Positions 48,961 through 61,149 of a stretch of 64,000 nucleotides of DNA are shown one piece after another. The translations under genes were made by a program, and so were the position numbers. The number at the start of each line of letters is the position of its first letter. The first letter of the stretch is position 1. The stretch is from Hyaloscypha bicolor E. Taxonomy: Eukaryota; Ascomycota; Leotiomycetes; Helotiales; Hyaloscyphaceae. The notes beneath the pieces are model-generated. The model made no database searches and was not told the DNA's origin. It saw only the letters and a list, made by a program, of their open reading frames with translations. The stretch is from assembly GCF_002865645.1 (NCBI RefSeq), contig NW_020194554.1, positions 558,001-622,000 of the forward strand. The letters run 5' to 3'.

Positions 48961-51900
48961 AGCTAATTTCTTTATTCTTAAAAAAAAAAATTTAATAAAT
49001 AATTATATCTCGAAATCTATAAAATATATAATTTCTTACTAAAGCTATTTCTATAAAGGAAATTAATTAAATTAATTCTAATATAGGTAATAGTAAAGAC
49101 TTATTTAATACTTTTAATAAGGCTCTTTAAAAGCCTTTAAAAGCTAGTAATAATAATGAAAATAATTCCGGTAATAATTAAAATACCGAGATTAATACTC
49201 GAATTATTACTATTTAAGCTATAAAATAGAACTTATATATTAAAGTTAAAATACTTTAATAAAAGTAAGAATTAGTAAATATAATTAATTAATATATCCT
49301 ATAATTAGAATAATATAAGAATATTTTCACAAATATTTTAAGATTTATTATATTTTATAAAAACTTTATTTATAAGTTTATTTTATTTTTCTTAATAATT
49401 TCTATTAGAAAACTTTCTAAAATAAAATTAGAACTTATTTCTTTTTCTAATATAATAAGCTTTAAAAGTAATCTTAATATTATTTATTAGAAGCTATTAT
49501 ATAATATCCTAAAGATATATTTAAACTAAAAAAAGCTTTTTAAGATCCGAATATCTGATTTATATTATAGAAAGTTTCTTAAGAAATAAAGAATATTTAT
49601 ATTTTCCTAAAAAATAGTCTTTAGAATCTAATTTTAGATTTATAATAAATACTTTTCTAAAATTAATTCTATTATAAATACTTTTAGAAATAAACTTTGT
49701 AATACTTAAAAGGCTATAATAAAGTAAAGCTTACTATTATATAAGATTTATTAGAAGTAATTTAAGGCCTATTTAGCTAATATATTTCAAGTATCTTAAA
49801 CTTATTAGTAAAATGCCTTTAAAGAATTCTGAGATCTTTACTAGAAAAATAATTAAATAATTAGTCTTAAAGTTAACTAGAACCTATATCCTAAAAGAAA
49901 CTAGATTTAAACTTTTAATTCTATTTTATTTAACTATAAGATTTATTAGATATTTATATCTATTTTCTTAGAAAATAAAATAGTATTTATTTCTAAGTAA
50001 TTTAAGAAAGCTTAGAAAGTAAAATATATTACTTATTCTAAATTAAAGAAAATAAAAACAGGAAAATCTAGTAAAAGTAATTTTATTTTTAAAAATACTA
50101 ACTTAGTAACTACTAATTTATAAGGCTATTAAAAAGAAAGAATAAGTTCCGAAAATTATATAAGAAATTTTTAGATAATACTTTAGCTTCTTTAAAGCTT
50201 TAATAAAATACTAATTCTATTTCAGATATAATTTATTAGATTTATAAATAAAAAGAATATTTTTTAGGAAATATAAAATATTTCAAATATATTAAATAGA
50301 CTTAATAAAACTCTAATAAGGCCAAAACTATAGAAAAGTTAAGATATTTATAAAAGCAGATTAATACTATTATTATAAAAAAGTATTTTAGAGAAAACTT
50401 TTTTAAAAAATAAAGAAAAAGAAAGGCCAAATTTTAAATATTAATAATTTTAGCTATAATAAAAAAAATTACTTTATATAACTATTTAAATAAGATTAAT
50501 ATAGCCAGAAATAGGTATTTTAGAAATATATAATAAATTTAATAATACTAAATTAGATTATAATTTCCTTAATAATAAATAAACTTAAAATCGAGGCTTT
50601 ATTACCTTAGCTAAATATAATTAAGAATTTATAACCTTTTATAGAAACTAATTCAAGATTTATTAGGCCTATAATTTTAAGATATTTATTATAAATAATT
50701 ATAATAAAATATATAAACTATATTAAGAAATAATAAATATAAATATTTATATAGCCTAATAATATTAAGATTCTAATATTAAAAAAGTTTAGTAAAAAGC
50801 TTAACTAGTATTTTAAGCTAATATCTTAAGTTTTATTCTTAATTAAAAATAAATATAACTATTCTAAATAATAGGCTTTATATATTTATAATAATTACTA
50901 GATCTCTATTTTATTATATAGTTCTAATAATACTAAATAGAAGTTTTTAATATAGTAAATTAATATTCTCTAGAAAGAGGCCTTAAAAATACTTATTTAT
51001 TTCTGAAATAAAAATAAATACTATAATTATATTTACTAGATATTTATTAGGCTATATAAAAATAATATATTTTATAAACTTAGTAAATATAAGTTTAATA
51101 TTAAGGAAATTGAATTTTTGAGCTTTTTTATTAAAATAGAAAATGTTTATATAAATTCTAAATAGGTTTATAGTATTATTAAATAGCTAGAACTAGAATT
51201 ATTTTATAATATCTAAATATTTCTTAGATTTATTAATTTCTATTATAGGTTTATTTATTATTATTATTAGGTAATTATAGGCTTAATAAATCTTTTAAAA
51301 GAAATAGAAAAGAGCCCGAAATCTGGTCTCTTTATATAAATAAATAAAGTAGCTAAAAGCTTTAAAACTTTAAAAAAAGCTTTTATTATAATATTTATTC
51401 TAATTTATTTTAATTTTTCTAAGAAAATTTATATTAAAACTAATATATTAAAATTCGCAATTACTAATACTATTTTATAATAAGTTAATTCTAATAATAG
51501 TCCGAAAAAATACTAGTATTTAGTAATATTCTAGTTCTAGAAACTTTCTAAAGCCAAATATAACTATAATGCCTATAATAGAAAGCTATTTATAATTATT
51601 AAAGCCTTTAAATATTAGTATTATTATTTTAAAGAATTTAGGTTTATAATTGAAATTATTATAGATTATAATAATTTCTAATATTTTATAGAAATAAAAT
51701 ATTTAGAAAGTTATTAAATATATTAGATAATATATAATTTTAATATTATTTATTATAAAGATATTTTAAATCTAGTAAATAAATCTAGTAAAAAGCCTAA
51801 TTATAAAAAAGATTCTATTAATATAATTTGGTTTTCGATTTTTTTAAAATAAACTAAAGAAAGCTTTTATAATTATAATTTAGAAACTCTTATAAATATC

Positions 51901-52383
51901 TAAAAAGTCTCTTTTTTAAAATAAGTATTATTTAATACTTATTATATTTATAATAACTAAAAAGAAATATTTATTATAAAACAAATAAATAAATTATTTT
52001 ATAGATTTTTTAATTATAGAATTAGTTAAGAAATAAAATATAAGTAAATGCCTTAAAAGCTTTATTATTATAGCTAAAGTAATAGAGATATCTATAACTA
52101 TATTATTTAATAGAACTAAAAACTTTTCGATTTCTTAAGTTTTTAAATTAGATAATTATAAATATCTAATTCCTTATATATAGATATATATAACTATTAA
52201 AAGAGCTATAATATTAGCTCTTTTATCTGAATTTCTTTTAGATATTATCTAGATAGCTTAGAGAAATAATTCTTAATATTAGAATATCTTAAAATAGAAG
52301 TTTAGTAAAAGAGATATTAAGAAAAAAGAAATCTGGAAAAATAATTCGAGTTTATTTAAATACTATTCAAGAATTATTATATT

Positions 52384-52623
52384 TGTTATAAGTATAAGAT
52401 CTAGGGCCTGGAAGGCATAGTTAGACTATCTCTATTTCGATAATTTAAAGCTAAAGAGAAAAGAGGATCTCAAAGAAGCCTCGGATCTAAATAATTGCAA
52501 GCTATATACGGGCCTATATACTAGCTTAAGCTAGGGGTTACATATAATAATCAGGTAACTATAGATGCTTTGCTCAGATACCAGATGCCTCGCTAGCTCT
52601 AGTCTAACTCTTACTAGTACCGT
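52384..52623. mobile_element. GC-richer island inside element E, possible later insertion
   Basis: Starts TGTTATAAGTATAAG and keeps many CA/TG dinucleotides, unlike both flanks. The 5-bp word ATATT lies directly before it (52379-52383) and after it (52624-52628). It interrupts the RT-to-integrase region of E and contains no coding frame. The right end lacks a clear CA terminus, and ATATT is common in AT-rich DNA, so the insertion model is tentative. Confidence 0.45.
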
Positions 52624-54840
52624 ATATTATAATAACCGTAATAATATTTAATAATTCTATTTTATATTAAGAAGTTATAAAGCTTTATTATAATAATCTA
52701 ATAGCTAAATACTATAAAGTAAAGAAAACTCTCGAGCTTCTTAGAAAGTTTTAATATTAAAAGAATATAAAAAGAAATATTTATAATTATTATTAAGAAT
52801 ATAATATTTATTATATAGTTTATTTAATAATTTATTATAGTCTGAGAAATTTTAAAGTAAAATCTTTATAGATTTTATTATAGGTTTATTATTATATAAA
52901 AACCTAATAAAAGATCCCGATTTTAATATAATTCTTATAATTATTAATTAGTATTCTAAAATAATAAGATATATTATATACTATAAAACTATTAATTTTT
53001 CGAAGCTTATTAAAATTATATAGAAATATATTTTCTCGATTTTTAGCTTCTCTAATAGAATTATTTCTAATTAAGAAATAGTATTTACTAGCTAGTTCTA
53101 GTTTACTTTTTATTTCTATTTAATATATAAATAGTATTTAAATATAGCTTATTATTTTTAGATAAATAATTAAATAAAAAAATAAAACCAGACCCTAAAA
53201 TATTACCTGAAATATTATTATAATACTTAAAAAACAACTAGTTTAAGAAGTTATTTTTTATAGAATTTATATATAATAACTTAAAATATTAGACTTTATA
53301 AAATATATCTTTTTATATATATTATGGATATTATTTTTAACTTTTATAGAATTCTAAAAATAGAATTCTAAAAAAGATATTAGCTATATATAAAAGACTA
53401 GAAACCTTTAAAATAAAATAGAAAAAGCTTAAAAATTTATAGTATTATATATAAAATAACCGGAAAGCCTATTATAATAAATATTAGTTAGTTAAATATT
53501 ATTTCAAAAAAGCCTAGATAATACTATTAATAAGAAATATTAAACTTAAAACAGAAAAGCTTAAACCAAAATTTATAGGTCTATTTAGAATTCTTAAATA
53601 TATTAGTAATTCGGTATATAAGTTAGAATTACTAAATATATATAATTATTTATATCTAACTTTCTATATTTCTTTTTTTAAAAAATATATAATAAAAAAG
53701 AATTAGAAGCTATATTTATATTTTTCTAGAGAACTTCCGGAATTAGTAAATAATAATAAAAAATAAAAATAGGAAATAGAAACTATTATTAATTACTAAT
53801 AAGATAATAGAAGTAAAAAGTAATAGTATTTTAATTAAATAAAAAGCCTAGTCTAAAAATTATAATATTTAGTTATTTACTTTTCCTAATCTTAAAATTT
53901 TTAAAGAATTTCTAAAATTATATAACTGAAAATATAATTTAAAATTCAAAACTACTTTTTAATAATCTTTTAAAGTTAAAAAGAATTTTAAACTACTAAA
54001 AAAAAGGCTATTTAAAAGAAAAAGAAAACCTAAATAACTAAGAAAAAACTTGAAATAATAATAGAGATATTTTTTTTCTAGATTTTTTTACTTATAAAAG
54101 TTTTCTAGAATTTTATTAAAGCTTATAAAAATTATATTTAAATTATTAGAAAAAGATTTATTATAAATAGATTAGCTATAAGTATCTTAAATAAATAAAC
54201 TTTAATTTCTATAAATTCCTAATTTCTAAAGCGAGAATACTAAATACTGGCTCTATTTAGAATTTAGTAAAGAATTAGATAATACTTTCCGGAATTCGTT
54301 TATTTCTTAATAAAATATAGTTATACTATAATAATATTAGTATTAAGAATATTAAAAGAAAGAAATAAAGATTTTATAACTATTATATATATTTTATAAA
54401 AAGCCCGAACTTCTAAAATTAGATCCCAAATAGCTATAAGTATTATATTATTAGTATTTAAAGTATTAGTAATAGATTACTTGAAAATCTCGATAGTAAT
54501 CTTAGTAATAAGGTTAATATCTTAAAAATAAACTTTATAGTATTTCTTTAAGGAATTAGTAAATATCTAAATATATTAGAAAAAACTTATCTTTAGAATA
54601 CTAACTCAAATAGTATTATTATTTGCCTTATTAAGATAAAAAGAAGAATTCCAAAGCTTATTAGTATTCTTCTAGTATTTAAAAACCTAATTAATAATAT
54701 TATTTATATTAGTATAATATTATTTAGAATATATTTTAAGGAATTTCTTGAAAATTATAATAATATCTTTCTAGAACTAGTAAGCCTCTAATAAATAGCA
54801 AGAAATCTGAAATTATATTAGCTTTAATAGATATTAAAAC

Positions 54841-55032
54841 TGTTACGAACCTGTAAAGGGAGCTCATGAATAGAGTGCTTGCGAGGGGAATCGTTTATTG
54901 AGAATTCTAAGGTAAGGAAAGAAGAAGGTTCCTCAAGGAGAGAACCGAGCTTAAGTATAAAGTGCACGCGCGTAGCTTAGCGAGCTAGTCCTAATTAGGT
55001 GCGGAGCACGTGACGTGACGAGAACCGTTACA
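54841..55032. mobile_element. Unmutated solo LTR, 192 bp, inside element E
   Basis: Begins TGTTACGAAC, ends CCGTTACA, and is flanked by a perfect 5-bp duplication AAAAC (54836-54840 and 55033-55037). It has normal base composition, including CACGTGACGTGACG, while E around it is fully RIP-mutated. The insertion is therefore younger than the mutation of E. The open minus-strand frame overlapping it is chance. Confidence 0.92.
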
Positions 55033-55865
55033 AAAACTAAAGAACTTACTAATATATAAGATTTAGAACCCTTATTATAATAGTTATAATTCTTTTTACT
55101 AGATACTATAATATATAAAATAAAGAAATTAATAAGTAAATACTTGAAATATTTCAAGTATTTACTAGTAATAAAAAAGAAAACTATAAGATTACTTTTA
55201 TATTTGAGATTATATAAACAAATAATAAAACCAGAAGAAGATATTATAGAATTAATTAAAAATAATTAAAGAAAACTTAAAGAAGAATAGAAAAAGAGGC
55301 TAGAAGGTAATAATAGAAGAAGTTATTATATATATAGTTATTGGAAAGAAAGAGAGTATATAGTAATATAAAGAGATTTTTTTATAAAAATAAAGAACTA
55401 CCTAAATTAACTACTAGTTTTTATACTAGTTCTAATTAGAAATTAGTATAACTAATTAATATATACTTCAAGAAGCCTATAAATAATCTTTAGAACCTTA
55501 GATATATTTTATTAAATTCTTTCTATATAGCTATTTAGATTATTCTAATATAAGATCTAATAAGTAGTATTAATTTTATAGAATAGTACTTTAGTACTTT
55601 GAATTAAGCTAATTAGAATACTCAGATCCTAAACGAAATTATAATTACTAGCTAGCTTCTATATCTGGGATATAATTATTCTTTCTTCTCGCTTATTTAG
55701 CCCTAATCTAATTAGACAATTTTTATATTTATTATCTAGATTATATTAGTAAAACTACCTTTTAAGATATTAGAAGTTTATCTTAATTAAATAATTATTT
55801 ATTTATTTATTTACTAGAATAGATTAATAGATCTTAGAGATAAGATCCTAGGAGAGAGATATAGT

Positions 55866-56163
55866 TATAATATATATAGGATTATATATAACTTAAGGGC
55901 ATATAACGAATCTCGGATATTATAGGTATTAATTAGGGAAATCGGCGGCCCTTTAATATTATAATTAACTACTATTTATATTATAAGTATTAGGCTTATA
56001 AATTACTAATTGTATATATATTATCGGGGCCTCCTATTTAGAGGAGGCTTCTCTGGACCTTACAGGAGGGACAGAGATTAGTTCTATACTGAATTTGATA
56101 CTGTGGTTTTATAACTTACTGATTCATTCTATTGTTTTATTGCCTACCAATAAACACCTCATA
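55866..56163 (+). repeat. Element E 3' LTR, partly unmutated
   Basis: The left half is AT-rich. From about 56010 it returns to ordinary composition (GGGGCCTCCTATTTAGAGGA and onward), marking the right border of the RIP block. Confidence 0.9.
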
Positions 56164-56168
56164 CGGAG

Positions 56169-56450
56169 GGACCGGAAAAGGACACCCTGAGCAAAATCCA
56201 GCTGACTTACTAGCGTGCTTAGGACTCAGGGCTCGGCTCAGGTTAGAGCAGCGACTGCTCAGGTCCAAATACGGAAGTAGACTTTGGTGGTTAAAACTGT
56301 CGTCTGAGATTTTGGTGGTAATCTCATCGAATCTGAACCTCCCTTCCTTCCCACGCGGTTAGTCACCATTGCCGCTCTGCTCAGGCGCTACTCACCCTCG
56401 CCTCACCCTCTACTCAGGACACAAGTTCTCGGCTGTAAGGAAGAATCAAG
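56169..56450 (+). repeat. Dispersed GC-rich repeat, copy 2 of 3, entered by element E
   Basis: Same core as 10480-10770 and 61150-61440 (CTCAGGGCTCGGCTCAGGTT, GAGCAGCGACTGCTCAGGTC). Its left continuation is found on the far side of element E (before 48682) in RIP-mutated form, so E inserted into this repeat. Confidence 0.8.
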
Positions 56451-56906
56451 AACCATACCTCACTACCAGCCGTCGTCTTAGATATGAGTTCAAGAAGACT
56501 GCGGCCAGCTTCTAGTAATCACTTCGCGTTTTATAGGCGTAATAAGTACATTTTTATAGTTCAACCTCCCGTCGACCTATTATAGTATTAGCGAGTTTTA
56601 CGAGAAGGATAATCTGTTTCTAGTAAAGGAGATATCCGATCTATTCAAACGCTTATAGTAGAGCCGAACCTTTATTTTATAAGAAATATTTTTATTTTAA
56701 AAAGTATATATTATATACAGTACCAAATACTTAAGCAGATAATGCTACTTAATAGCTCTTACTGCCTTGAACATATTACGTAAATACTCCAAAACACGTT
56801 TATGCTTCTTATAGCGGACATAGTGAGCAAGAGAAGTAACTTACCGCCGCCAGGTAATAAGGCAGAAAAAGGATAGTACGTGGGCAAAATCAGGTCTTCG
56901 CATTTT
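56451..56906. other. No gene recognised
   Basis: Mixed composition; short open frames without recognisable motifs. Confidence 0.5.
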
Positions 56907-56922
56907 CTTGGTAAAGTCTTAG

Positions 56923-57593
56923 GCCTGCGACGATTCAGCATTTCCTCGCAGTGCAGGCTGGAAACCAAGGGCTTTCATGCTCTTGGGCTAAGACTGAATC
57001 ACAACGACTATTTGAGTCTCGAACCGGCGATTTACCGTGCGGAGCCGCAGGGAGGATGATTCCGCGCCCGAGGACGCTTTGTGGTTATAAGGAGGGGGGG
57101 AAAGGCGAGAGGGGGAAGGGGGTATGGGATTAGGGGAGGAGGTCGATATCGCGCCTCCGCACGCGCCTACACGCCGCCGTGGAAAACGAGCCTCTTGCTC
57201 TATTGCGGGAGTTGTCAAGGAGGCCTTTAACTCGCGTTGGGTCACCTGAACTCGTGCTCTAAAGGGCCTGGGGATAAGCTCTACGGATAGGCAAACAAAA
57301 GGGGCGTCATCCCCTCTGTCAGGGAAGGTTAGCCCTCGCAAGGTCTTATGGCTATACGCTATTACAGCATGTACTGCTTTCTGAGGTTTATAAGAGCACT
57401 GGAATACCGCGGAATAAGGGACCCGGGGCTGTCAGGAGAAGGGAGGTCTTTTCCCCCCTGTGGTTTTGGCACCTCCTCTTGGCAGGACTTTATATTAAAT
57501 CCTTAGCTTAGCTCGTCCCAATACCCTTCGGGAGGTCACAGTTTCACTGTACCCGCTGGACGTAAATCAATACTACTACTACTACTACTACTA
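56923..57593 (+). mobile_element. 5'-truncated non-LTR retrotransposon (LINE) with (TAC)8 tail
   Basis: The insert is flanked by a 16-bp direct repeat CTTGGTAAAGTCTTAG at 56907-56922 and 57594-57609. At its 3' side it ends in eight TAC units (57571-57594, the last C shared with the repeat). A long target duplication together with a simple-repeat tail on one side is the mark of target-primed reverse transcription. The 670-bp body has no convincing protein, so it is probably 3' untranslated or extreme ORF2 sequence of a truncated element. Open frames on both strands here are GC-rich shadows. Confidence 0.85.
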
Positions 57594-57708
57594 CTTGGTA
57601 AAGTCTTAGCACAAAAACATAGCTTTTTGAGCCTAGCGTACGACCCCCGGCTATTACATAATAAGCCTCGGGCACGAGGCAAGGCAGCATCAGAGGCAGG
57701 GGGGCTAA

Positions 57709-57970
57709 GTCACATGCGCCAAGTCACGTGAAGTGGGTCACGTGACCAAAGACAAGCCCATAATGGAAGATCACCAGCCTATGTAATATTTTACTAATAC
57801 TCTACTAAGACTTTATTAAGACTCGAATTTTGTATATAATAAAATAGGGAACGAAGCGCTAATACAACCATCTCAATATAGAGGGAAGAATGCTAGAATT
57901 GATTTGAGGAGCAAAGTGCAAGTTGGCCGGAACGCGCATCGGTAGAATCACGTGGTCTAACTATCACGTG
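57709..57970. promoter_or_regulatory. Array of GTCACRTG boxes upstream of a HET gene
   Basis: GTCACATG at 57709, GTCACGTG at 57723 and GTCACGTGAC at 57737 start exactly 14 bp apart. Two more TCACGTG words lie at 57948 and 57964. The set is about 490-750 bp upstream of the HET ATG at 58462 and resembles the 19-bp-spaced boxes before the HET gene at 22234. These are E-box (CANNTG) cores of the kind bound by bHLH factors; function is inferred only. The rest of 57610-58461 holds no supported gene. Confidence 0.5.
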
Positions 57971-58461
57971 AATTTCTACTACAATAAACTAGCTAATTTC
58001 TGTCTTCTTGCCTTACGGGAGCCGGAGTACTTCTCTTTACTCGCTTGGCTTGCTGCGAGAAGCAATTAAGTGCCTAAAATGGAGAAACTTAGCGAATCCA
58101 AGTACCTTCGTACTACTACAAGGCTCTCTCTTAATCAGGCTTTGGTGGTGGAGGCAGTGCATGAATCGCAGCCTCAAAGGCGTGTTTACGCCGCCCCACC
58201 CAAGACTCGAACCTGCATGGTTAATAAGAGCCGTATGTCTTCCCACTAAATTCGTGCTCATACTTTTCCATCCATAATACGCAAGTTCGAACCCAGGCTC
58301 CAAACTTATATAAAGTCGACATTCAACATGATGTAAAGCAAGGATCTGCGTTCAGACACGACACTGAAATCTACTGGCCTAGAAGCTGTACAGACACCAA
58401 GTTCCGTAAGGAGCAAACGGAGCAAAACCGTCCTCATAGAAATCACGATTTCTACTTGAAC

Positions 58462-60859
58462 ATGGAGCTCATACCTTCGAGATACTGCGCCATGGTAGAC
58501 TGGCAAAAACATGCAGAGTTCCAATTTTGCATGAGCTGCGGATTCTGCATAACATCTACCGATGTCTGGAGACTCGAAAGTGCATTTGAGGACATGTACC
58601 AGTCTCAACAGAGACAGCCAAGAGCGGACGATACTTTTGCCCGGGTCGAGATTGTTGCGACACCTACGGATTATCATTACCTCCCGCTGGACCTCGAGCA
58701 AGGTCGACAGCTAAGAATCTTGGTATTAGGACCCGGCAGGTTCGAAGACGATCTTCATTGCGATCTTGAACATGCCAATCTGCAGCAAGGTCCGCTTTAT
58801 GATGCATTGTCATATACTTGGGCCGATCAAACTGGAGATGACACGAGTTCACAGAAAATACGCTGTGGACCAAATGGCAAAGTCATCCGTATCACGAAGA
58901 ATTGTGAAGCGGCTCTTCGACGTATGCGGAAAGTCGACACAGAGCGGCGCCTCTGGGTTGACTCGATATGCATCAATCAATCAGATTTCCGTGAGAGAAA
59001 TCACCAGGTTAAAAATATGATTGCCACCTTTCGAAGTGCCCAGCGGGTACTCATTTATCTAGGGGAAGGAGATACCAAGGTTCATCGACTTTTAGAGTAC
59101 ATGTCCATAGACCAAGCTGGGACACTACCTGACTCTTCAGATTTCCTCCTACTATTCCAAAGTCGATGGTTTTATCGAGTCTGGGTTTTGCAAGAAATTG
59201 CTGTGGCAAATGAACTTCTGCTCACCTGCGGTTCTTTAACTATTACTTGGAACGACTTTGTAATATATGTCAAGCTCTTTCAAAGACTGGTCAGTGAAAG
59301 TGCTCGACAGATATTCCTGCCACCCGTTTTAAACTACGGAATGCAAATACTTAAGTTGAAAGCCGGGCAATTAACTACGGTAAGTTTATTTTCTTAGCAT
59401 CTTATCGGCGTGTTAAATGACGTGACAGATACTAATTACACTACAACCGCAGAAGTTTGACCTTCTATCGATGTTGCAAATATCACGAAGTTGCGCCTGC
59501 AAGGACCCCCGTGACAAAATCTACGCCGTCATGGGTCTCGTACAGGAAGGCTCTACTCCACCCATACCCATTGACTACTCGCCCGGCATATTAGTTGGCT
59601 CGGTATATCTTCAAGCGGCAGCGTGGCACATTATAAAGACAGGATCATTGCGAGTTCTCTCTCATGTACATGGCGAATCAAAACTTGATATGGCGTCTTG
59701 GGTGCCTGATTGGACGTTGGCGGGATTGAAAATGCTGCCGCCTGTTGTTCCCAAGAGCTCGTCGATTAACTTAACACCAGTAGTGTTGTCCGATGAAGAT
59801 GCCATCCCTTCTTCGCGGCAGAAGAAGCTAAGAGTTACCGGTAGAAGGCTGGGAAATGTATGGCCAGATGAAACGATTTTCCGAACGTCTCCAGATACAG
59901 AGCCAGAACCAGAGCCAGAGCCACGTGCTCTTGACCACACACGACGACAAGATATCTATAAGTATCCAAGCGACCTCCACGACACGCAACACCATCGACG
60001 ACGTAATGATTTCAAGTCGCTAATCTATCTTGACGATCAGCCGCACCATTGGTTATTCAAACCCTCGCCCGTCATAGGAAATCGATTATGTGTTGGGCGC
60101 CAGTCATTTTGGGACAATCTCAGACTCCTCTCAAAGAAACCCCACCAGACCGACTCTCAAGAGCCTCGCAATCAAACTCTCTTGCTCGATATCCCCGCAG
60201 CATTTGGAGCTTTCTGCAACAACTGCTGGCGCATGGATTCGATTTTCTGGCAGACGTTAAAAATAGCAAGCCCTGCATTCCGAACTGTTACTCCTAAGGA
60301 GCTCGGTTTCGGGGTACGGCAGAGAAATATGGCTTGTATGTGCCTCACTCAGAATGCGAAGAGAAGGAAGGTTATCAGAGAGACCGAAGATTTAAACATG
60401 ATGCGTTCCCGCACGAACTCGAAGTTACAACCGCTTCCCGAATGTTGGCATTATTGCGAGGAAGAACTCTCATCCTTCCGGCAACACTTCCGCGAGTACG
60501 GGCACGGAAGACGCCTCTTTGGCACGGAGTATTCATTAGGCTTTGGGCCGGAAAATATTGAAGAGGGTGATGAAGTGTGGCAGTTGGATGGGGCTGACGT
60601 TCTTATGGTGTTGAGGAGCGATCCTACCAAACCTGAGGGAAATTATAAAGTGGTGGGTGAATGCCATCTTCATGCTGCGGAGCGAAGATATGATTGCTGT
60701 ATTTTGTGCGATGGGCAGATGGAACGACGACCGGTGTTATGGGGGGGCAGTGGGAGAAAGGTTCCCGGATGGGTCTTCGAAACAACCGCTGGGGCTAGGA
60801 AAGAGGAGGAGAACCTGAATTCAGGGGAGGGTTCTAGTCAGGTCATTTATATCTGGTAA
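58462..60859 (+). CDS. HET-domain protein, het-6-type (intact)
   Basis: ATG 58462 (MELIPSRYC). One 73-nt intron (59380-59452, GTAAGT..ACCGCAG) lies between GQLTT and KFDLLS, giving 774 residues. HET motifs: YDALSYTWADQTG (113-125), RRLWVDSICINQ with RNHQVKNM after it (about 162-186), and SRWFYRVWVLQEIAVA (about 234-249). The region CKDPRDKIYAVMGL, then IDYSP and VPDW, is the usual continuation of long HET proteins. An acidic-proline run (TEPEPEPEP) is followed by a poorly conserved insert. The end YSLGFGPENIEEGDEVWQLDGA with YKVVGECHLH is the common HET C-terminal block (GxxPxxxxxGDxVxxLxGxxxPxxLR..YxLVGExYVH). Role: non-self recognition and cell death after hyphal fusion. The upstream 112 residues before the domain contain CMSCGFC, a possible metal-binding cluster. 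Confidence 0.93.
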
Positions 60860-61149
60860 TGGGGTTAATTGGTCCTGCCACACTGTGGCGCAATTGTTAG
60901 TTGGCTCAGAATTGATAAAACACCCGCCCCTTCGACTTGCGCTTACTCCCGGCTGGATAAACCCCTCTCCCGGGGGCACATGTGACTGGGAGGGGATCGA
61001 AATCGGCTCCAAGGACCCTTGATAAGTTTGATAGGGGAGCGGGAACGGATACCGTCACGGCATCTTAATAGGTTCAAAGAGGTGGCTGTGTTCTAGGTAA
61101 CAGGCATTAGCGAAATTTTTATAGATAATATAGAAACTATAACCGACTC
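60860..61149. other. No gene recognised
   Basis: 3' flank of the HET gene and left part of dispersed repeat copy 3. A word resembling a tRNA A box (GTGGCGCAATTG, 60885) occurs without a tRNA fold. Confidence 0.45.

Larger units (their letters stand above)
48687..56163 (+). mobile_element. Ty3/gypsy LTR retrotransposon E, RIP-degraded
   Basis: LTRs at 48687-48960 (274 bp, with a 24-nt deletion) and 55866-56163 (298 bp). Target duplication CGGAG lies on the right (56164-56168) and CGAAA on the left (48682-48686), the same five bases after two G-to-A changes. Plus-strand content: Gag region (about 49.1-50.2 kb); RT end FLRFINFYYRFI near 51221 (family FLGFxNFYRRFI); RNase H KIYIKTNILKFAI near 51427 (family PIRVETDASDFAI); and integrase core IFIDFIIGLLLY near 52865 (family MDFIxGLPxS). 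Own length is about 7.0 kb without the later insertions. No frame is open. Confidence 0.9.

Noticed and set aside
54951..55157. 68-codon minus-strand frame
   Set aside because: Spans the boundary of the solo LTR and the mutated element E; no motif.
56951..57341. GC-rich frames of 60 and 117 codons
   Set aside because: Lie within the truncated LINE, overlap on opposite strands, low-complexity (proline/serine).
57782..57983. TGTAATATTT..TTCTACTACA segment considered as a solo LTR
   Set aside because: No target duplication (GCCTA against ATAAA) and no terminal inverted repeat beyond TG/CA.
58186..58268. Minus-strand tRNA-like B box (GGTTCGAGTCTTGGG) with a weak A box
   Set aside because: Acceptor, anticodon and T stems do not pair properly; at most a tRNA-derived relic.
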